The notes: generated by a model from the sequence alone, not told the origin. DNA of 64,000 nt from Desulfitobacterium dichloroeliminans LMG P-21439 (GCF_000243135.2 NC_019903.1:782001-846000); one strand, 5' to 3'; shown: positions 26,719 through 35,858, numbered from the stretch's first letter. Numbers and translations are program-made.

Positions 26719-27784
26719 AGCTCCAGCGAAATTATCTATTCTTGACCGCTTTCTAACACTATGGATTTTCCTTGCAATGGGGATAGGGGTATTAGGGGGA
26801 TACCTTGTTCCAAGTCTTGCGAAGGCTTTAGAGAGTATGAGTACCGGAACCATTTCATGGCCTATAGCCATCGGTCTTATTATTATGATGTATCCGCCCC
26901 TAGCAAAGATTAAATATGAGGAAATAGGTAAAGTAGCCCAAAATAAAAAGGTTCTCATCCTGTCCTTGGTTCAAAACTGGATCATTGGCCCTGTGTTGAT
27001 GTTTATCTTGGCAATTTTATTGTTACCTGATATGCCAAACTACGCTATTGGTCTGATTATCATTGGCCTTGCGCGCTGTATTGCCATGGTTATTGTTTGG
27101 AATACGTTGGCCAAAGGAGACAATGAATATTGCGCTGCCCTAGTCGCCTTGAATTCCATCTTCCAAATCCTATTTTATTCGGTATATATATATTTCTTTG
27201 TCACCGTCTTACCTCAATGGTTAGGACTTTCTTGGGGTGGGCAAGTGGTTCATGTTGCCATGGGGGATGTAGCCAAGAGCGTTTTAATCTATTTAGGAAT
27301 TCCTTTTGCAGCCGGTTTTTTAACCCGATTTATTTTCTTAAGAGTTAAGAACAAGGAGTGGTATGAAAAGGTCTTTATTCCTAAAATATCGCCTCTTGCT
27401 TTAATCGCCTTGTTATATACCATCATTGTCATGTTCGTCTTAAAGGGACAATTTATCGTGGCTCTGCCCTTTCATGTGGTCCGCATTGCCATTCCGCTGT
27501 TGATCTATTTTACCATTATGTTCTTGATTAGTTTTTATATGTCCTATAAGCAAGGTGTCAACTATGAGCAGACAGTAACGCTTGCCTTTACTGCAGCCAG
27601 CAATAACTTTGAACTTGCTATTGCTGTAGCGGTCGCCGTCTTTGGAATTGCCTCGGATCAAGCTTTCGCAGCCGTCATAGGACCACTGGTTGAAGTGCCT
27701 GTGATGATTGCCTTGGTTAATCTTGCTTTTTACTTTAAGAGAAAGTATTTCGATAAAAAAGGGGTTGCAACCCCGACTATCTAA
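26708..27784 (+). CDS. acr3: ACR3-family arsenite efflux permease
   Basis: A 358-residue membrane protein with about ten hydrophobic segments. [21 protein letters not shown] near the start and [16 protein letters not shown] near the end are typical of ACR3/bile-acid-sodium-symporter-superfamily pumps; the first half also contains the conserved Cys in [12 protein letters not shown]. It exports arsenite across the cell membrane. GTG at 26708 is preferred because GGGAGGG precedes it by about 7 bases; ATG at 26684 is an alternative inside arsR. It is followed by arsC. Confidence 0.93.
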   Translation: MNVKAPAKLSILDRFLTLWIFLAMGIGVLGGYLVPSLAKALESMSTGTISWPIAIGLIIMMYPPLAKIKYEEIGKVAQNKKVLILSLVQNWIIGPVLMFILAILLLPDMPNYAIGLIIIGLARCIAMVIVWNTLAKGDNEYCAALVALNSIFQILFYSVYIYFFVTVLPQWLGLSWGGQVVHVAMGDVAKSVLIYLGIPFAAGFLTRFIFLRVKNKEWYEKVFIPKISPLALIALLYTIIVMFVLKGQFIVALPFHVVRIAIPLLIYFTIMFLISFYMSYKQGVNYEQTVTLAFTAASNNFELAIAVAVAVFGIASDQAFAAVIGPLVEVPVMIALVNLAFYFKRKYFDKKGVATPTI

Positions 27785-27834
27785 CAACAGAAGCGAATGT
27801 CCTGACAAAATAGATTTTTAATGAGGTAAAAAGA

Positions 27835-28242
27835 ATGTATAAAGTTGCCTTCGTCTGTGTTCATAATTCTTGTCGTTCGCAGATGGCTGAAGCCCTTGGG
27901 AAAAAGCTGGCTGCAGATGTATTTGAGTCTTATTCAGCAGGCACTGAAACCAAACCTTCAATCAATCAAGATGCAGTGCGGATTATAAAGCAGCTTCATG
28001 ATATCGACATGGAAAAAACGCAGTTTTCCAAGCTTATCCAGGATATCCCTCGGCCGGATATTGTGATTACGATGGGATGTAATGTCCATTGTCCTCATGT
28101 ATCCTGCAAGCACAGAGAGGATTGGGGGCTGGAAGATCCCACAGGAAAAGAAGATGGAGACTTTATTCAAACGGCAAAGATTATCGAGAATAAGGTTTTA
28201 GAGCTTAAAGAACGGATAATTAGCGGTCAAGTTAAAGTCTGA
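27835..28242 (+). CDS. arsC: Arsenate reductase, low-molecular-weight phosphatase type
   Basis: A 135-residue enzyme with the P-loop CX5R (Cys8 to Arg14 in VCVHNSCRSQ) of the thioredoxin-coupled ArsC family. Further downstream, CNVHCPHVSC supplies the two resolving cysteines for the disulfide cascade, and WGLEDPTG is the conserved Asp-Pro loop. It reduces arsenate to arsenite, which Acr3 can then expel. It sits 50 bases after acr3 and 18 bases before hgcA. Confidence 0.95.
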   Translation: MYKVAFVCVHNSCRSQMAEALGKKLAADVFESYSAGTETKPSINQDAVRIIKQLHDIDMEKTQFSKLIQDIPRPDIVITMGCNVHCPHVSCKHREDWGLEDPTGKEDGDFIQTAKIIENKVLELKERIISGQVKV

Positions 28243-28260
28243 GTGAGGATGAGGTGAAAT

Positions 28261-29265
28261 ATGTTATCCATCGACACGAAAAAAGAGATTAAAATTTTGC
28301 AAACATCAAGTCAATTAACCTTTGCTGATACGTTGGGCGCCTGGAAGGTCCGGTGGGGTATTGACAGAATGAATTATAAAGTCGAGCCTGGGCTTTATCG
28401 TGTGGGGAACCCTGATGGGAGTTCTCCTGTACTCGTTACAGCGAATTACAAGCTGACCTTCGATGGTTTGCGAAAAAAATTAACAGGACTGGACACCTGG
28501 ATTTTGGCTCTTGACACTAAAGGGGTCAATGTTTGGTGTGCCGCAGGCAAGGGAACATTTGGAACAACAGAACTTATCAATCGATTGGCTATCGCACAAC
28601 TCGATAAAGTTGTAGCACATCGAACTCTGATTTTACCTCAGTTGGGCGCTCCGGGTGTAAGTGCACATGAGGTCACCAAGTATACGGGGTTTAGGGTTAT
28701 TTATGGACCGGTGAAAGCGGAAGATATAAAAGAGTTTATTCAAGCAGGGATGAAGGCCACTCCTGAAATGAGAACGGTTCAATTCGGTGCTTATGATCGA
28801 TTGATTTTGACACCGATTGAACTTGTGGGCACCTTAAAGAAATCCTTGATGATTTTTGGAGTACTCTTTTTGTTAAACCTTATGGGCCTGGGGCCCTTTG
28901 GTTGGGTCGACTTTTATGGCTATATAGGCGCCGTGATTATCGGATGTGTCTTAACCCCGGCATTACTACCCTGGATCCCGGGGCGAGCCTTTGCTTGGAA
29001 AGGTTGGTTATTAGGACTTGTCTGGGCTATTCTGGTTAATGGACTCAATGGATGGCCTTATGAACCAAGGTATAGCTTACTTCAGGCGCTTGGGTATATC
29101 CTTATTTTTCCTGCCGTTTCGGGGTATTTAGCTATGAATTTCACCGGTTCCTCAACCTACACTTCTTTTTCAGGTGTTTTGAAAGAGATGAGAATAGCGA
29201 TTCCGACTATTATTATTTCAATTATTGTGGGCTGCGTATTGCTACTGGCAGGTAGCTTCATCTAA
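28261..29265 (+). CDS. hgcA: HgcA, corrinoid protein of mercury methylation
   Basis: A 334-residue protein. Residues 1-185 form the corrinoid-binding domain related to the CFeSP large subunit and contain the diagnostic cap-helix motif NVWCAAGK at 90-97, with Cys93 as the expected cobalt ligand. Residues 190-334 hold about five transmembrane helices, as in known HgcA. With HgcB it transfers a methyl group to Hg(II), producing methylmercury. The start has GAGGTGAA upstream. It lies 18 bases after arsC and 20 bases before hgcB. No mer genes are nearby. HgcA is known from Desulfitobacterium and related Clostridia. Confidence 0.95.
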   Translation: MLSIDTKKEIKILQTSSQLTFADTLGAWKVRWGIDRMNYKVEPGLYRVGNPDGSSPVLVTANYKLTFDGLRKKLTGLDTWILALDTKGVNVWCAAGKGTFGTTELINRLAIAQLDKVVAHRTLILPQLGAPGVSAHEVTKYTGFRVIYGPVKAEDIKEFIQAGMKATPEMRTVQFGAYDRLILTPIELVGTLKKSLMIFGVLFLLNLMGLGPFGWVDFYGYIGAVIIGCVLTPALLPWIPGRAFAWKGWLLGLVWAILVNGLNGWPYEPRYSLLQALGYILIFPAVSGYLAMNFTGSSTYTSFSGVLKEMRIAIPTIIISIIVGCVLLLAGSFI

Positions 29266-29285
29266 GAATTAAGGAGAATAAGAGT

Positions 29286-29582
29286 ATGAAGAGCCAATAT
29301 TTAAAAAACGTTGCAACCTTAAAATTGGAACAGAGCCGATGCACAGGCTGTGGAAAATGCTTTGAAGTATGTCCCCATCAGGTTTTTGCGATTATGAACA
29401 GTAAAGCGACTATTGTTGAGAAAGATCGTTGCATCGAATGTGGTGCCTGTGTTAAGAACTGCCCGTTTCATGCCTTAGAGGTCAAACCCGGCGTGGGTTG
29501 TGCTTCTGCGATTATTAAGGGCTGGCTAACCGGCACAGAACCTAGCTGCGACTGTTCACCTGATAGTGGAGGCTGTTGCTGA
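29286..29582 (+). CDS. hgcB: HgcB, 2[4Fe-4S] ferredoxin partner of HgcA
   Basis: A 98-residue dicluster ferredoxin. Cluster ligands are C19-C22-C25-C29 and C49-C52-C55-C59. It carries the extra cysteines expected of HgcB: Cys72 and a C-terminal tail with C88, C90 and the terminal pair C97-C98, proposed in known HgcB to bind Hg. It reduces the corrinoid cofactor of HgcA for turnover. AAGGAGAA precedes the start. A strong terminator follows at 29633-29687. Confidence 0.95.
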   Translation: MKSQYLKNVATLKLEQSRCTGCGKCFEVCPHQVFAIMNSKATIVEKDRCIECGACVKNCPFHALEVKPGVGCASAIIKGWLTGTEPSCDCSPDSGGCC

Positions 29583-29632
29583 TTCTAGCTTTCTGATGAA
29601 CTTGATTAAACACCTGCGTAGCCGAAGTTAAG

Positions 29633-29687
29633 AGGCAAGTACATTTCTGTTCTGATTTTTCAGAAGAAAAGAAGTACTTGCCTTTTT
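29633..29687 (+). terminator. Terminator of the ars-hgc operon
   Basis: AGGCAAGTAC (29633-29642) pairs with GTACTTGCCT (29674-29683), with an inner stem TTCTG/CAGAA, followed by a T-run at 29683-29687. Confidence 0.88.
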
Positions 29688-29692
29688 GCCTA

Positions 29693-29701
29693 TGCTATAA
29701 T
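29693..29701 (+). promoter_or_regulatory. Extended -10 promoter element directly before the DUF1538 gene
   Basis: TGCTATAAT at 29693-29701 is a perfect extended -10. The predicted transcript start (about 29708) coincides with the ATG at 29709. No clear -35 or ribosome site is seen; the -35 position falls inside the preceding terminator. Confidence 0.55.
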
Positions 29702-29708
29702 ATCGAGT

Positions 29709-31481
29709 ATGAGATACTTTAACACCCTTAAAGAAGTCTTCATATCGTCGCTACCGCTGGCTATCGTAATCATCATTGTTTGTGTGTTCATAGCGCCTAT
29801 GGAAAGCGCGTCTGATTATGTAAAGCTGGCCGTAGGCTATTTAGGCGTTGTCGTCGGACAGGCTTTATTTTTGGATGGGCTAGATATTAGTATTCTACCA
29901 ATAGGTAAGCTGGTGGGTAGTTCACTGATTAGGTTAAAAAAAGGTATCTTTATCATCATGGTCGGCCTTTTGTTCGGGGTGCTGGCGACAGTAGCAGAAC
30001 CGGCCCTTTGGGTCTTGGCGAAGCAAACTCACATGATCATGCCGGGCGTCAAGGAGATGGTATTCGTCTGGGTCCTGAGCATGGGGATCGGCGTCTTCGT
30101 CGGCTTCGCTCTGTTCAGAATTCTCAAGGACCTGAATATCAAAGTGGTTTTCGCCATCCTGTATATTGCCGTATTTCTGATGGTCATTTTTGTCCCCGAG
30201 GAGTTCGTCGCCTTGGCCTTTGATGGCAGTGGGGCGACGACGGGCGATGTTTCTGTGCCCTTTATCTTGGCGCTGGGTTTGGGTATTTCGGCAACGATGT
30301 CGAGGTCCAAAACCAACGAAGATACTTTCGGCATCATTGGATTAGCTTCAGTGGGTCCGATTCTGGCCTTATTCCTTTACGGTATCATTATGAAAGCGGC
30401 CAATGGCGGAACCATTCCACCTGCAGAGGTCTACGATCCGGGGGTATTGGAGAGCCTAGGGGCAATACTCTTTGCCAACTTGGGTGGTGTTGCTTGGGCG
30501 CTTTTCCCGATTATCCTTGTTTTTATGCCCTTTCAGCTGTTTCTGATTAAGCTGTCCCACAGAGAGTTAATGAAGCTACTGCTGGGAACGGTTGTTGTCT
30601 ATCTGGGCTTGCTCATCTTCTTGTCGGGCATTGACTTCGGCTTTGCCTTCGCGGCTAAATATATCGGTGAAGTATTTTTGGACCCCAGCCGTCCCGATTG
30701 GTTTAAGTGGCTCCTGCTCGCGGTGGGCTTTGTGCTCGGGGCTGCCATAACGCTGGCCGAGCCGGCTGTCACTGTCCTAGGAGAACAACTTGAAGAGATA
30801 ACTAACGGTCATATCAAGAAAAACTCCATACGAATCACCCTGGCCTTAGGGATTGGCGTTGCAGCCTTGATTAGTATGGTGAAGATTCTGACCCAAATAC
30901 ATATCCTTTGGTTTTTGGTTCCCCTCTATGTCCTGGCTATCATCATGCTTAAGTTTTCCTCTAGACTTTTCGTAGGCTTAGCCTTCGATTCGGGGGGCGT
31001 CTCAGGGGGAGCCTTAACCTCAGCTTTTTTAACCCCTCTGACCCTCGGGACTGCGCAGGCTGTAGCTGCTTCAGCGGGACCGGGCGCCCAATCGGTTTTG
31101 ATTAACGGATTCGGAATTATCGCCTTTATTTCGGTTACCCCTTTAATTGCCGTGCAGGCTTTGGGCATAATTTACGATACCCAGCTTAGAAAAGCACAGA
31201 AGCTTATCCGGGCAGCTGAGGCAGAGGAACTTAAAGAACTGGCTTCTCTAGCTATGCATGCTGGGAAAGCAGAAGCAAGTGAACCGACAAATAGTGAAGC
31301 CGTTGGCAAGGAAGCGGTAGATAACGAAGCTTTAGATAATGAAGCTGTAGGTAACAATACATCAGGTAACAACACCACAGATAGCGATATTGCAGATTGC
31401 GATAAGATGAATGGCGATGCTACAAAAAAAGAAGTAGTACATGAGTTCTTCGTCACGGAGGTAAAGGAAAGCAATGAGTAA
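29709..31481 (+). CDS. DUF1538 two-lobed membrane protein
   Basis: A 590-residue polytopic protein with two homologous halves. Each half contains a related signature: ATVAEPALWVLAKQ near residue 100 and ITLAEPAVTVLGEQ near 350; FDGSGATTGDVSVPFILALGLG and FDSGGVSGGALTSAFLTPLTLG are also paired. The internal duplication and helix content suggest a transporter or channel. The last 75 residues are a hydrophilic, repetitive tail (NEAV/NEAL-type units) ending HEFFVTEVKESNE. Two PII-like genes follow, the first overlapping by 8 bases, so transport may be regulated by them. The substrate is unknown. Confidence 0.88.
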   Translation: MRYFNTLKEVFISSLPLAIVIIIVCVFIAPMESASDYVKLAVGYLGVVVGQALFLDGLDISILPIGKLVGSSLIRLKKGIFIIMVGLLFGVLATVAEPALWVLAKQTHMIMPGVKEMVFVWVLSMGIGVFVGFALFRILKDLNIKVVFAILYIAVFLMVIFVPEEFVALAFDGSGATTGDVSVPFILALGLGISATMSRSKTNEDTFGIIGLASVGPILALFLYGIIMKAANGGTIPPAEVYDPGVLESLGAILFANLGGVAWALFPIILVFMPFQLFLIKLSHRELMKLLLGTVVVYLGLLIFLSGIDFGFAFAAKYIGEVFLDPSRPDWFKWLLLAVGFVLGAAITLAEPAVTVLGEQLEEITNGHIKKNSIRITLALGIGVAALISMVKILTQIHILWFLVPLYVLAIIMLKFSSRLFVGLAFDSGGVSGGALTSAFLTPLTLGTAQAVAASAGPGAQSVLINGFGIIAFISVTPLIAVQALGIIYDTQLRKAQKLIRAAEAEELKELASLAMHAGKAEASEPTNSEAVGKEAVDNEALDNEAVGNNTSGNNTTDSDIADCDKMNGDATKKEVVHEFFVTEVKESNE

Positions 31482-31788
31482 TGATTTAAGCGGCTTGGTT
31501 TTTTTGACACTGATTGCCGGTAGAAAGCAAAAAGACGCCCTGTTAGAAGCGCTTCCGGAGGCGGGGGGGCGGCTTGTCAATATCGTATATGGAAAGGGCA
31601 CTGTGAATACGAGTCACTTGAAATGCCTGCTCGGATTCGTGACGGAAGAAGATAAAGTGGTCATCACCTGTCTCTTGCCCGGGGAGAAAACCGATGCGGT
31701 GCTGGAAATGCTAATCAAGAAGTTTAACTTTGACAAGCAGAACACAGGCATTGCTTTTACCATACCTGTCGAAAAGCTGTCCATTTAA
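31474..31788 (+). CDS. PII-like protein, first copy
   Basis: A 104-residue protein with the ferredoxin-like PII fold pattern and the PII-style ending GIAFTIPVEKLSI. The central loop is much shorter than the T-loop of GlnB/GlnK. It overlaps the DUF1538 gene by 8 bases. PII-like proteins without a standard T-loop often sense small molecules and regulate membrane partners. The ligand is unknown. Confidence 0.8.
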   Translation: MSNDLSGLVFLTLIAGRKQKDALLEALPEAGGRLVNIVYGKGTVNTSHLKCLLGFVTEEDKVVITCLLPGEKTDAVLEMLIKKFNFDKQNTGIAFTIPVEKLSI

Positions 31789-31807
31789 GGATAGGAGAGG
31801 ATAAAGG

Positions 31808-32119
31808 ATGGAAAACGAAATGGATTTAAAAGCTCTCTATATCATCGTCAACGCCGGTTTTGCTGATGAGGTGGTGGAAGTCGCTCGCCAGGCAGGAGCA
31901 GGCGGTGGGACAATTATCCACGCTCGTGGCAGCGGCCCGGTACATAAATCGATTCTGGGTATTACCTTAGATACTGAGAAGGAGATCGTCTTAAGCATTG
32001 TCAGCGGGGACAAAGTTGAGAAAATTATGGCTGCCATCAAAGAAAAGGCAGGGTTGAATTCCCCTGCCAACGGTATTTGCTTTACGATGCCTGTTGAAAA
32101 ATGGTTGGTGAAGCAATGA
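31808..32119 (+). CDS. PII-like protein, second copy
   Basis: A 103-residue protein with clearer PII resemblance: KALYIIVNAGFADEVVEVARQAGAGGGTIIHARG at the start and NGICFTMPVEKW at the end. The T-loop is reduced to about a dozen residues. It differs enough from the preceding copy to form a hetero-oligomer or to sense a different signal. GGAGAGG precedes the start. It ends 14 bases before the convergent diguanylate cyclase gene. Confidence 0.85.
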   Translation: MENEMDLKALYIIVNAGFADEVVEVARQAGAGGGTIIHARGSGPVHKSILGITLDTEKEIVLSIVSGDKVEKIMAAIKEKAGLNSPANGICFTMPVEKWLVKQ

Positions 32120-32133
32120 TCAGGGCATAATGC

Positions 32134-32979
32134 TTACTTGCCCTTAAAGAACTTCCCGGCACCCAAATAGAAAGTCTGTTTGTCCCGGTACATCCGTTGG
32201 TCAGCTAAAGCCAATACGGCTTCCATGCTCTTTTCTTCAAAAGAAGTGGCGTAGCCGAAGCTTATGTTGAGTACCGCAGGGGTATGCTCGGTCGGAATCT
32301 TATTTTGACTCTTGATTCGGGCCTCAATCATTTTAAGAACGGGTTCTTTGGCTGTGGTAAGTATCAAGAACTCATCGCCGCCGAAGCGAAATGCGAAATC
32401 AGTATCCCTGATGCTGCTCCGAATCGAGGCAGCGGCTTCTTTAAGAATGCGATCTCCTTCCTCATGTCCAAAGTGATCATTGATATACTTCAAGCCGCTA
32501 ATATCAAGCATGGCCAGTCCAAAGGGCTTGGACTCGTTGATATAGCCCTGAATAACCTCCTGAAAAAGATTGCGATTAAAAAGTCCGGTGAGGGGATCTG
32601 TCTCGGAATTTTTCTTTATGCGTTCTAAGTAGAGTTCTCTTTCCGTGACATCCTTGGTAATAATCATAGCTCCGGTAAATTGGCCGGGTATATTAATCGG
32701 GGAATAAGCATTTTCGATACATCTGCCTTGAGTTTTGATGACTCTGTGCCATTCGATAGTTGCCGGTTGATTGAGTTTATCAAGGACCTTGGGCTTGGAC
32801 TCGTTTTTATGACAGGAGAGAATGCTATTATTTTCCGGAAGGTTAGGGTCCCACCCCAGCAATTCCCCTCCCAAATGATTGAAATAAATAACTTTCCCGG
32901 TGGTGTCGATGAGCGTTAGGCCGATTTTTAATTCGGAAAGAACGGTGTTGACTATCTCTGTTGGAATGGAGTTATGCAT
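32134..32979 (-). CDS. PAS-GGDEF diguanylate cyclase
   Basis: A 281-residue cytoplasmic protein. The N-terminal PAS domain (about 1-115) starts IVNTVLSELKIGLTLIDTTGKVIYFN. The GGDEF domain follows (about 122-275) with DPLTGLFNR and the active-site RFGGDEFLI. It should make c-di-GMP from two GTP in response to a signal sensed by PAS. The typical RxxD product-inhibition site is not obvious. AAAGGAGAG precedes the start on the minus strand. It stands alone and converges with the PII-like genes. Confidence 0.92.
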   Translation of the reverse strand: MHNSIPTEIVNTVLSELKIGLTLIDTTGKVIYFNHLGGELLGWDPNLPENNSILSCHKNESKPKVLDKLNQPATIEWHRVIKTQGRCIENAYSPINIPGQFTGAMIITKDVTERELYLERIKKNSETDPLTGLFNRNLFQEVIQGYINESKPFGLAMLDISGLKYINDHFGHEEGDRILKEAAASIRSSIRDTDFAFRFGGDEFLILTTAKEPVLKMIEARIKSQNKIPTEHTPAVLNISFGYATSFEEKSMEAVLALADQRMYRDKQTFYLGAGKFFKGK

Positions 32980-33194
32980 CGGGCTCTCCTTTTGCTTGTT
33001 TTTTGCTTGTTCTAATGATTAAAGATTAACAAAAAGACGAGAACTGTCAAGTAAAATTAACCAGATTCGCCATGGCACGAGTCTATCTATGCCGAAAATG
33101 TTAAGTCTTGCCTGTAGGTGTAAAAATGCTGTCAAAAATGCTATACTATATTGAGTAGGTATTTTAAAGATAAAGTTATTTTTGGAGGGTGGAT

Positions 33195-33401
33195 ATGGGA
33201 GCAAAAAAGAAAAAACAAGTCGTTGGGGTTATTAATCAGTTGGATCTGATTAAACAGTCTCCGAACAAAATGAATTCCTCGATGGAAATCGTCAGACAGG
33301 GGGTAGGGGTTCATCGCGACAAGACGAAGTATAACAGGAATAAAATGAAGCAACAAAATGTTTATGATGGGTATCATTGTGTATCGAATGGGGCGGTATA
33401 G
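33195..33401 (+). CDS. Small Lys-rich protein of unknown function
   Basis: A protein of about 68 residues, strongly basic (GAKKKKQVVGVINQ...DKTKYNRNKMKQQN). ATG at 33195 follows GGAGGG by 5 bases, and a good terminator follows at 33451-33489, so it is probably a real monocistronic gene. No family is recognised. Confidence 0.6.
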   Translation: MGAKKKKQVVGVINQLDLIKQSPNKMNSSMEIVRQGVGVHRDKTKYNRNKMKQQNVYDGYHCVSNGAV

Positions 33402-33450
33402 AATGATACCCATTATAATTTCTAGAACATTAGCTATTGCATCCCCGAGA

Positions 33451-33489
33451 AAAGCTTCAATGAGCCAAACTGGCTCTTGAAGCTTTTTT
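33451..33489 (+). terminator. Rho-independent terminator
   Basis: AAAGCTTCAA-T-GAGCCA (from 33451) pairs with TGGCTC-T-TGAAGCTTT, with an AAC loop and T6 tail ending near 33489. Confidence 0.9.
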
Positions 33490-33643
33490 GCATTGATAGT
33501 TTAGGAGTTGTTTAAAATAAAAAGAAGGAATTTGTGTAAGTATAAGCGAAATGGAAAATAATGGGTACATGTTTGGCTGCTAAATTTACTAATCCTGAAT
33601 ACGATAGAGGAAAAGCAAAATTGAAGAAAAGGAACATACGGTA

Positions 33644-34717
33644 ATGTTTCCATTACTTAGCGCAAGTATAACGATTAGTCTGGCTGTTGCAGGCTACTGG
33701 TTATTAAAGAAGATTAATTTCCCGGCACCATCAATTATGGGGCCGATGATGTTTATCGGTATATATCAAGCATTGGGAGGGGGACTTCCCGATCTCTCCA
33801 TGACCACCGTCAATATATTTCAGCTGATTATAGGGCTGTCTTTAGGGGCCAGAATTAATCATCAGAGGCTGGCTGATTTGCGTAGGGTGTTACGTCCTTC
33901 CTTAGTTATAGCGGTTTGGACTTTACTATCAACCTTGGGTATGACGTTTCTTTTACTCCAATTTACCCCTAATATCGCTACGGCTCTTTTCTCCGCCGCT
34001 CCCGGTGGGATCTCAGAAATGACGGTTGTCGCCTTGGCCTATGATACCGAAGTGCCCATGGTATCCACCTATCAATTTGTACGCTTAGTGGTCATTATCA
34101 GTGTGGTGCCTATTATTGCTCGTTGGTTAAAGCGAAGAACACCAACTGCGCAACGGGTCGCGATGAAGGAAGAGCAAAATCAGACACTAGTAACAGGAGA
34201 CGCCGAGCCAATAGAGCAAGTAGAAATTGGGTTGGGAACTAAGCTACTCCTTTACAGCCTTGGCATAATGGGGGGCCTGCTTCTGCTGGTCTTGGGCTTT
34301 CCCGGCGGAGGAGTGATTGGTGCCATGACGACTTTGGCGCTGACCAACATAGTGCTCAAAAAGCAGTATCAATTTCCAAGTTCTGTTTTGCAACTTGCCT
34401 TGCTTGGAATTGGTATGAGCATCGGGTTGGAATTTTCACCGGAGGTGGTGCGGACTATTCAAGAGATGTTGCTGCCCATTATTGGCTTTTCCTTGCTTAT
34501 TGTACTCAGTAATTTCGTCGTGGGGTGGTATTTACATCATCTGACTCATTGGGATATCATCACCTGCCTATTGAGTTCAGCCCCCGGCGGGCTGAATCAA
34601 ATGCTCGCGGTTTCCGAAGAGATGAAGGCCGATACCCTGACCATCAGCATACTGCAATTGGTGCGACTGTTAATCATCATTACCTGTATCCCGATTATCG
34701 CTGTTATGTTTATCTGA
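33644..34717 (+). CDS. AbrB-family membrane transporter
   Basis: A 357-residue protein of about ten hydrophobic segments in two similar halves. SAAPGGISEMTVVAL in the first half and SSAPGGLNQMLAVSEEM in the second are the repeated AbrB signature (PF05145; older annotations call it ammonia monooxygenase). The function of this family is not established; transport is likely. It is followed after 60 bases by an Ldh2-type dehydrogenase and may be cotranscribed with it, which suggests a hydroxyacid-related substrate. Confidence 0.88.
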   Translation: MFPLLSASITISLAVAGYWLLKKINFPAPSIMGPMMFIGIYQALGGGLPDLSMTTVNIFQLIIGLSLGARINHQRLADLRRVLRPSLVIAVWTLLSTLGMTFLLLQFTPNIATALFSAAPGGISEMTVVALAYDTEVPMVSTYQFVRLVVIISVVPIIARWLKRRTPTAQRVAMKEEQNQTLVTGDAEPIEQVEIGLGTKLLLYSLGIMGGLLLLVLGFPGGGVIGAMTTLALTNIVLKKQYQFPSSVLQLALLGIGMSIGLEFSPEVVRTIQEMLLPIIGFSLLIVLSNFVVGWYLHHLTHWDIITCLLSSAPGGLNQMLAVSEEMKADTLTISILQLVRLLIIITCIPIIAVMFI

Positions 34718-34776
34718 ATTAGATTGAATCCATTTAATTCAGAGATTTAACATCATAAAACCAAAGGAGTGAAGTA

Positions 34777-35823
34777 ATGCAAGCTAACAACACCTATGAA
34801 GTCAATGCCATGAAAAGGTTTATGGAACAGGCCTTTTCGGCTTGCGGAGTACCTGTAGCCGATGGGCAAATTGTAAGTGATAACCTGCTCTACGCGGAGC
34901 TACGTGGGATCAAGAGCCATGGTATAAGTCGTTTTCCTATTTATTTACGACGCATCCAAAAGGGGGCGGTGAACCCTCAACCGAAAATAGCTATCGAACA
35001 AAGAGCACTCGGAATATTAGGGGTGGACGGGGATAACGGATTAGGTGCTGTGGGAATGGTGCATGCTCTGAACCGAGGGATGGAACAAGCTCGGCAAGTA
35101 GGGATTTGTGTTATTGGGATGAAGGGGAGCAACCATTTTGGGGCTTCAGGTTATTATTGTCAACTTGCCGCAGAGCAAGGTTTTGTCTCCATAGTGCTTA
35201 CGGACGCACCACCGGCGACACCGCCTTGGGGAGGTAAGGAGGCCTATTTTGGCACGAATCCTATTGCCTTTGGCCTACCGCGAGCCGAAAAACCGCATAT
35301 CATCGTGGATCTGGCTACCTCGCTTGTGGCGCGTGGCAAGATTATTCGAGCGGCTGCTCAAGGGGAAGAAATTCCTAAGGGGTGGGCTCTCGATAAAGAA
35401 GGCTTTGCCACAACAGATCCCCAGGCTGCTTTGGCAGGCGTTTTGCTGCCCATGGCCGGAGCGAAGGGGTATGCCTTGAGCTTAGCGGTAGAGCATTTAG
35501 CGGGGGTCTTGGTGGGAGCTGGTTTTGGCAAAGAAGTAGCTTGGCAATACGGTGAAGGAAACAAGCCTGCCAATGTCGGTCATTTCGTCATTTTAGTCAA
35601 GGCAGATGCATTTCTAACGATGGAAACCTATCATAAGCGCGTGGAACATTTTGTAGAAGAAATTAAACAGATTCCGTTGGCACCGGGGTACCAAGAAATC
35701 AAACTGCCTGGGGAACGTGAATGGGAGCAAGAGCAGAGTTCGGTGGTCCAAGGGGTTACCCTGGATGAGGATATGCTCGCTACATTCCAAGCTATTGCTC
35801 AAGAGTTAAATATCAAGCTATAG
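34777..35823 (+). CDS. Malate/L-lactate dehydrogenase (Ldh2) family oxidoreductase
   Basis: A 348-residue NAD(P)-dependent enzyme of the Ldh2/ComC family, unrelated to classical lactate dehydrogenases. It has the opening AELRGIKSHGISRFPIYLRR with the catalytic His, the GSNHFGASGYYCQLA motif, and FGTNPIAFGLPR. Members act on malate, sulfolactate, ureidoglycolate or 2,3-diketogulonate. Here the neighbourhood of sugar-acid genes suggests a 2-hydroxyacid or keto-acid substrate; which one is not visible. A GGAGTG site precedes the start. The sigma-54 activator follows 35 bases later. Confidence 0.92.
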   Translation: MQANNTYEVNAMKRFMEQAFSACGVPVADGQIVSDNLLYAELRGIKSHGISRFPIYLRRIQKGAVNPQPKIAIEQRALGILGVDGDNGLGAVGMVHALNRGMEQARQVGICVIGMKGSNHFGASGYYCQLAAEQGFVSIVLTDAPPATPPWGGKEAYFGTNPIAFGLPRAEKPHIIVDLATSLVARGKIIRAAAQGEEIPKGWALDKEGFATTDPQAALAGVLLPMAGAKGYALSLAVEHLAGVLVGAGFGKEVAWQYGEGNKPANVGHFVILVKADAFLTMETYHKRVEHFVEEIKQIPLAPGYQEIKLPGEREWEQEQSSVVQGVTLDEDMLATFQAIAQELNIKL

Positions 35824-35858
35824 GTCATATTATCTTCTTGCTGTATGGAGGATTACTC

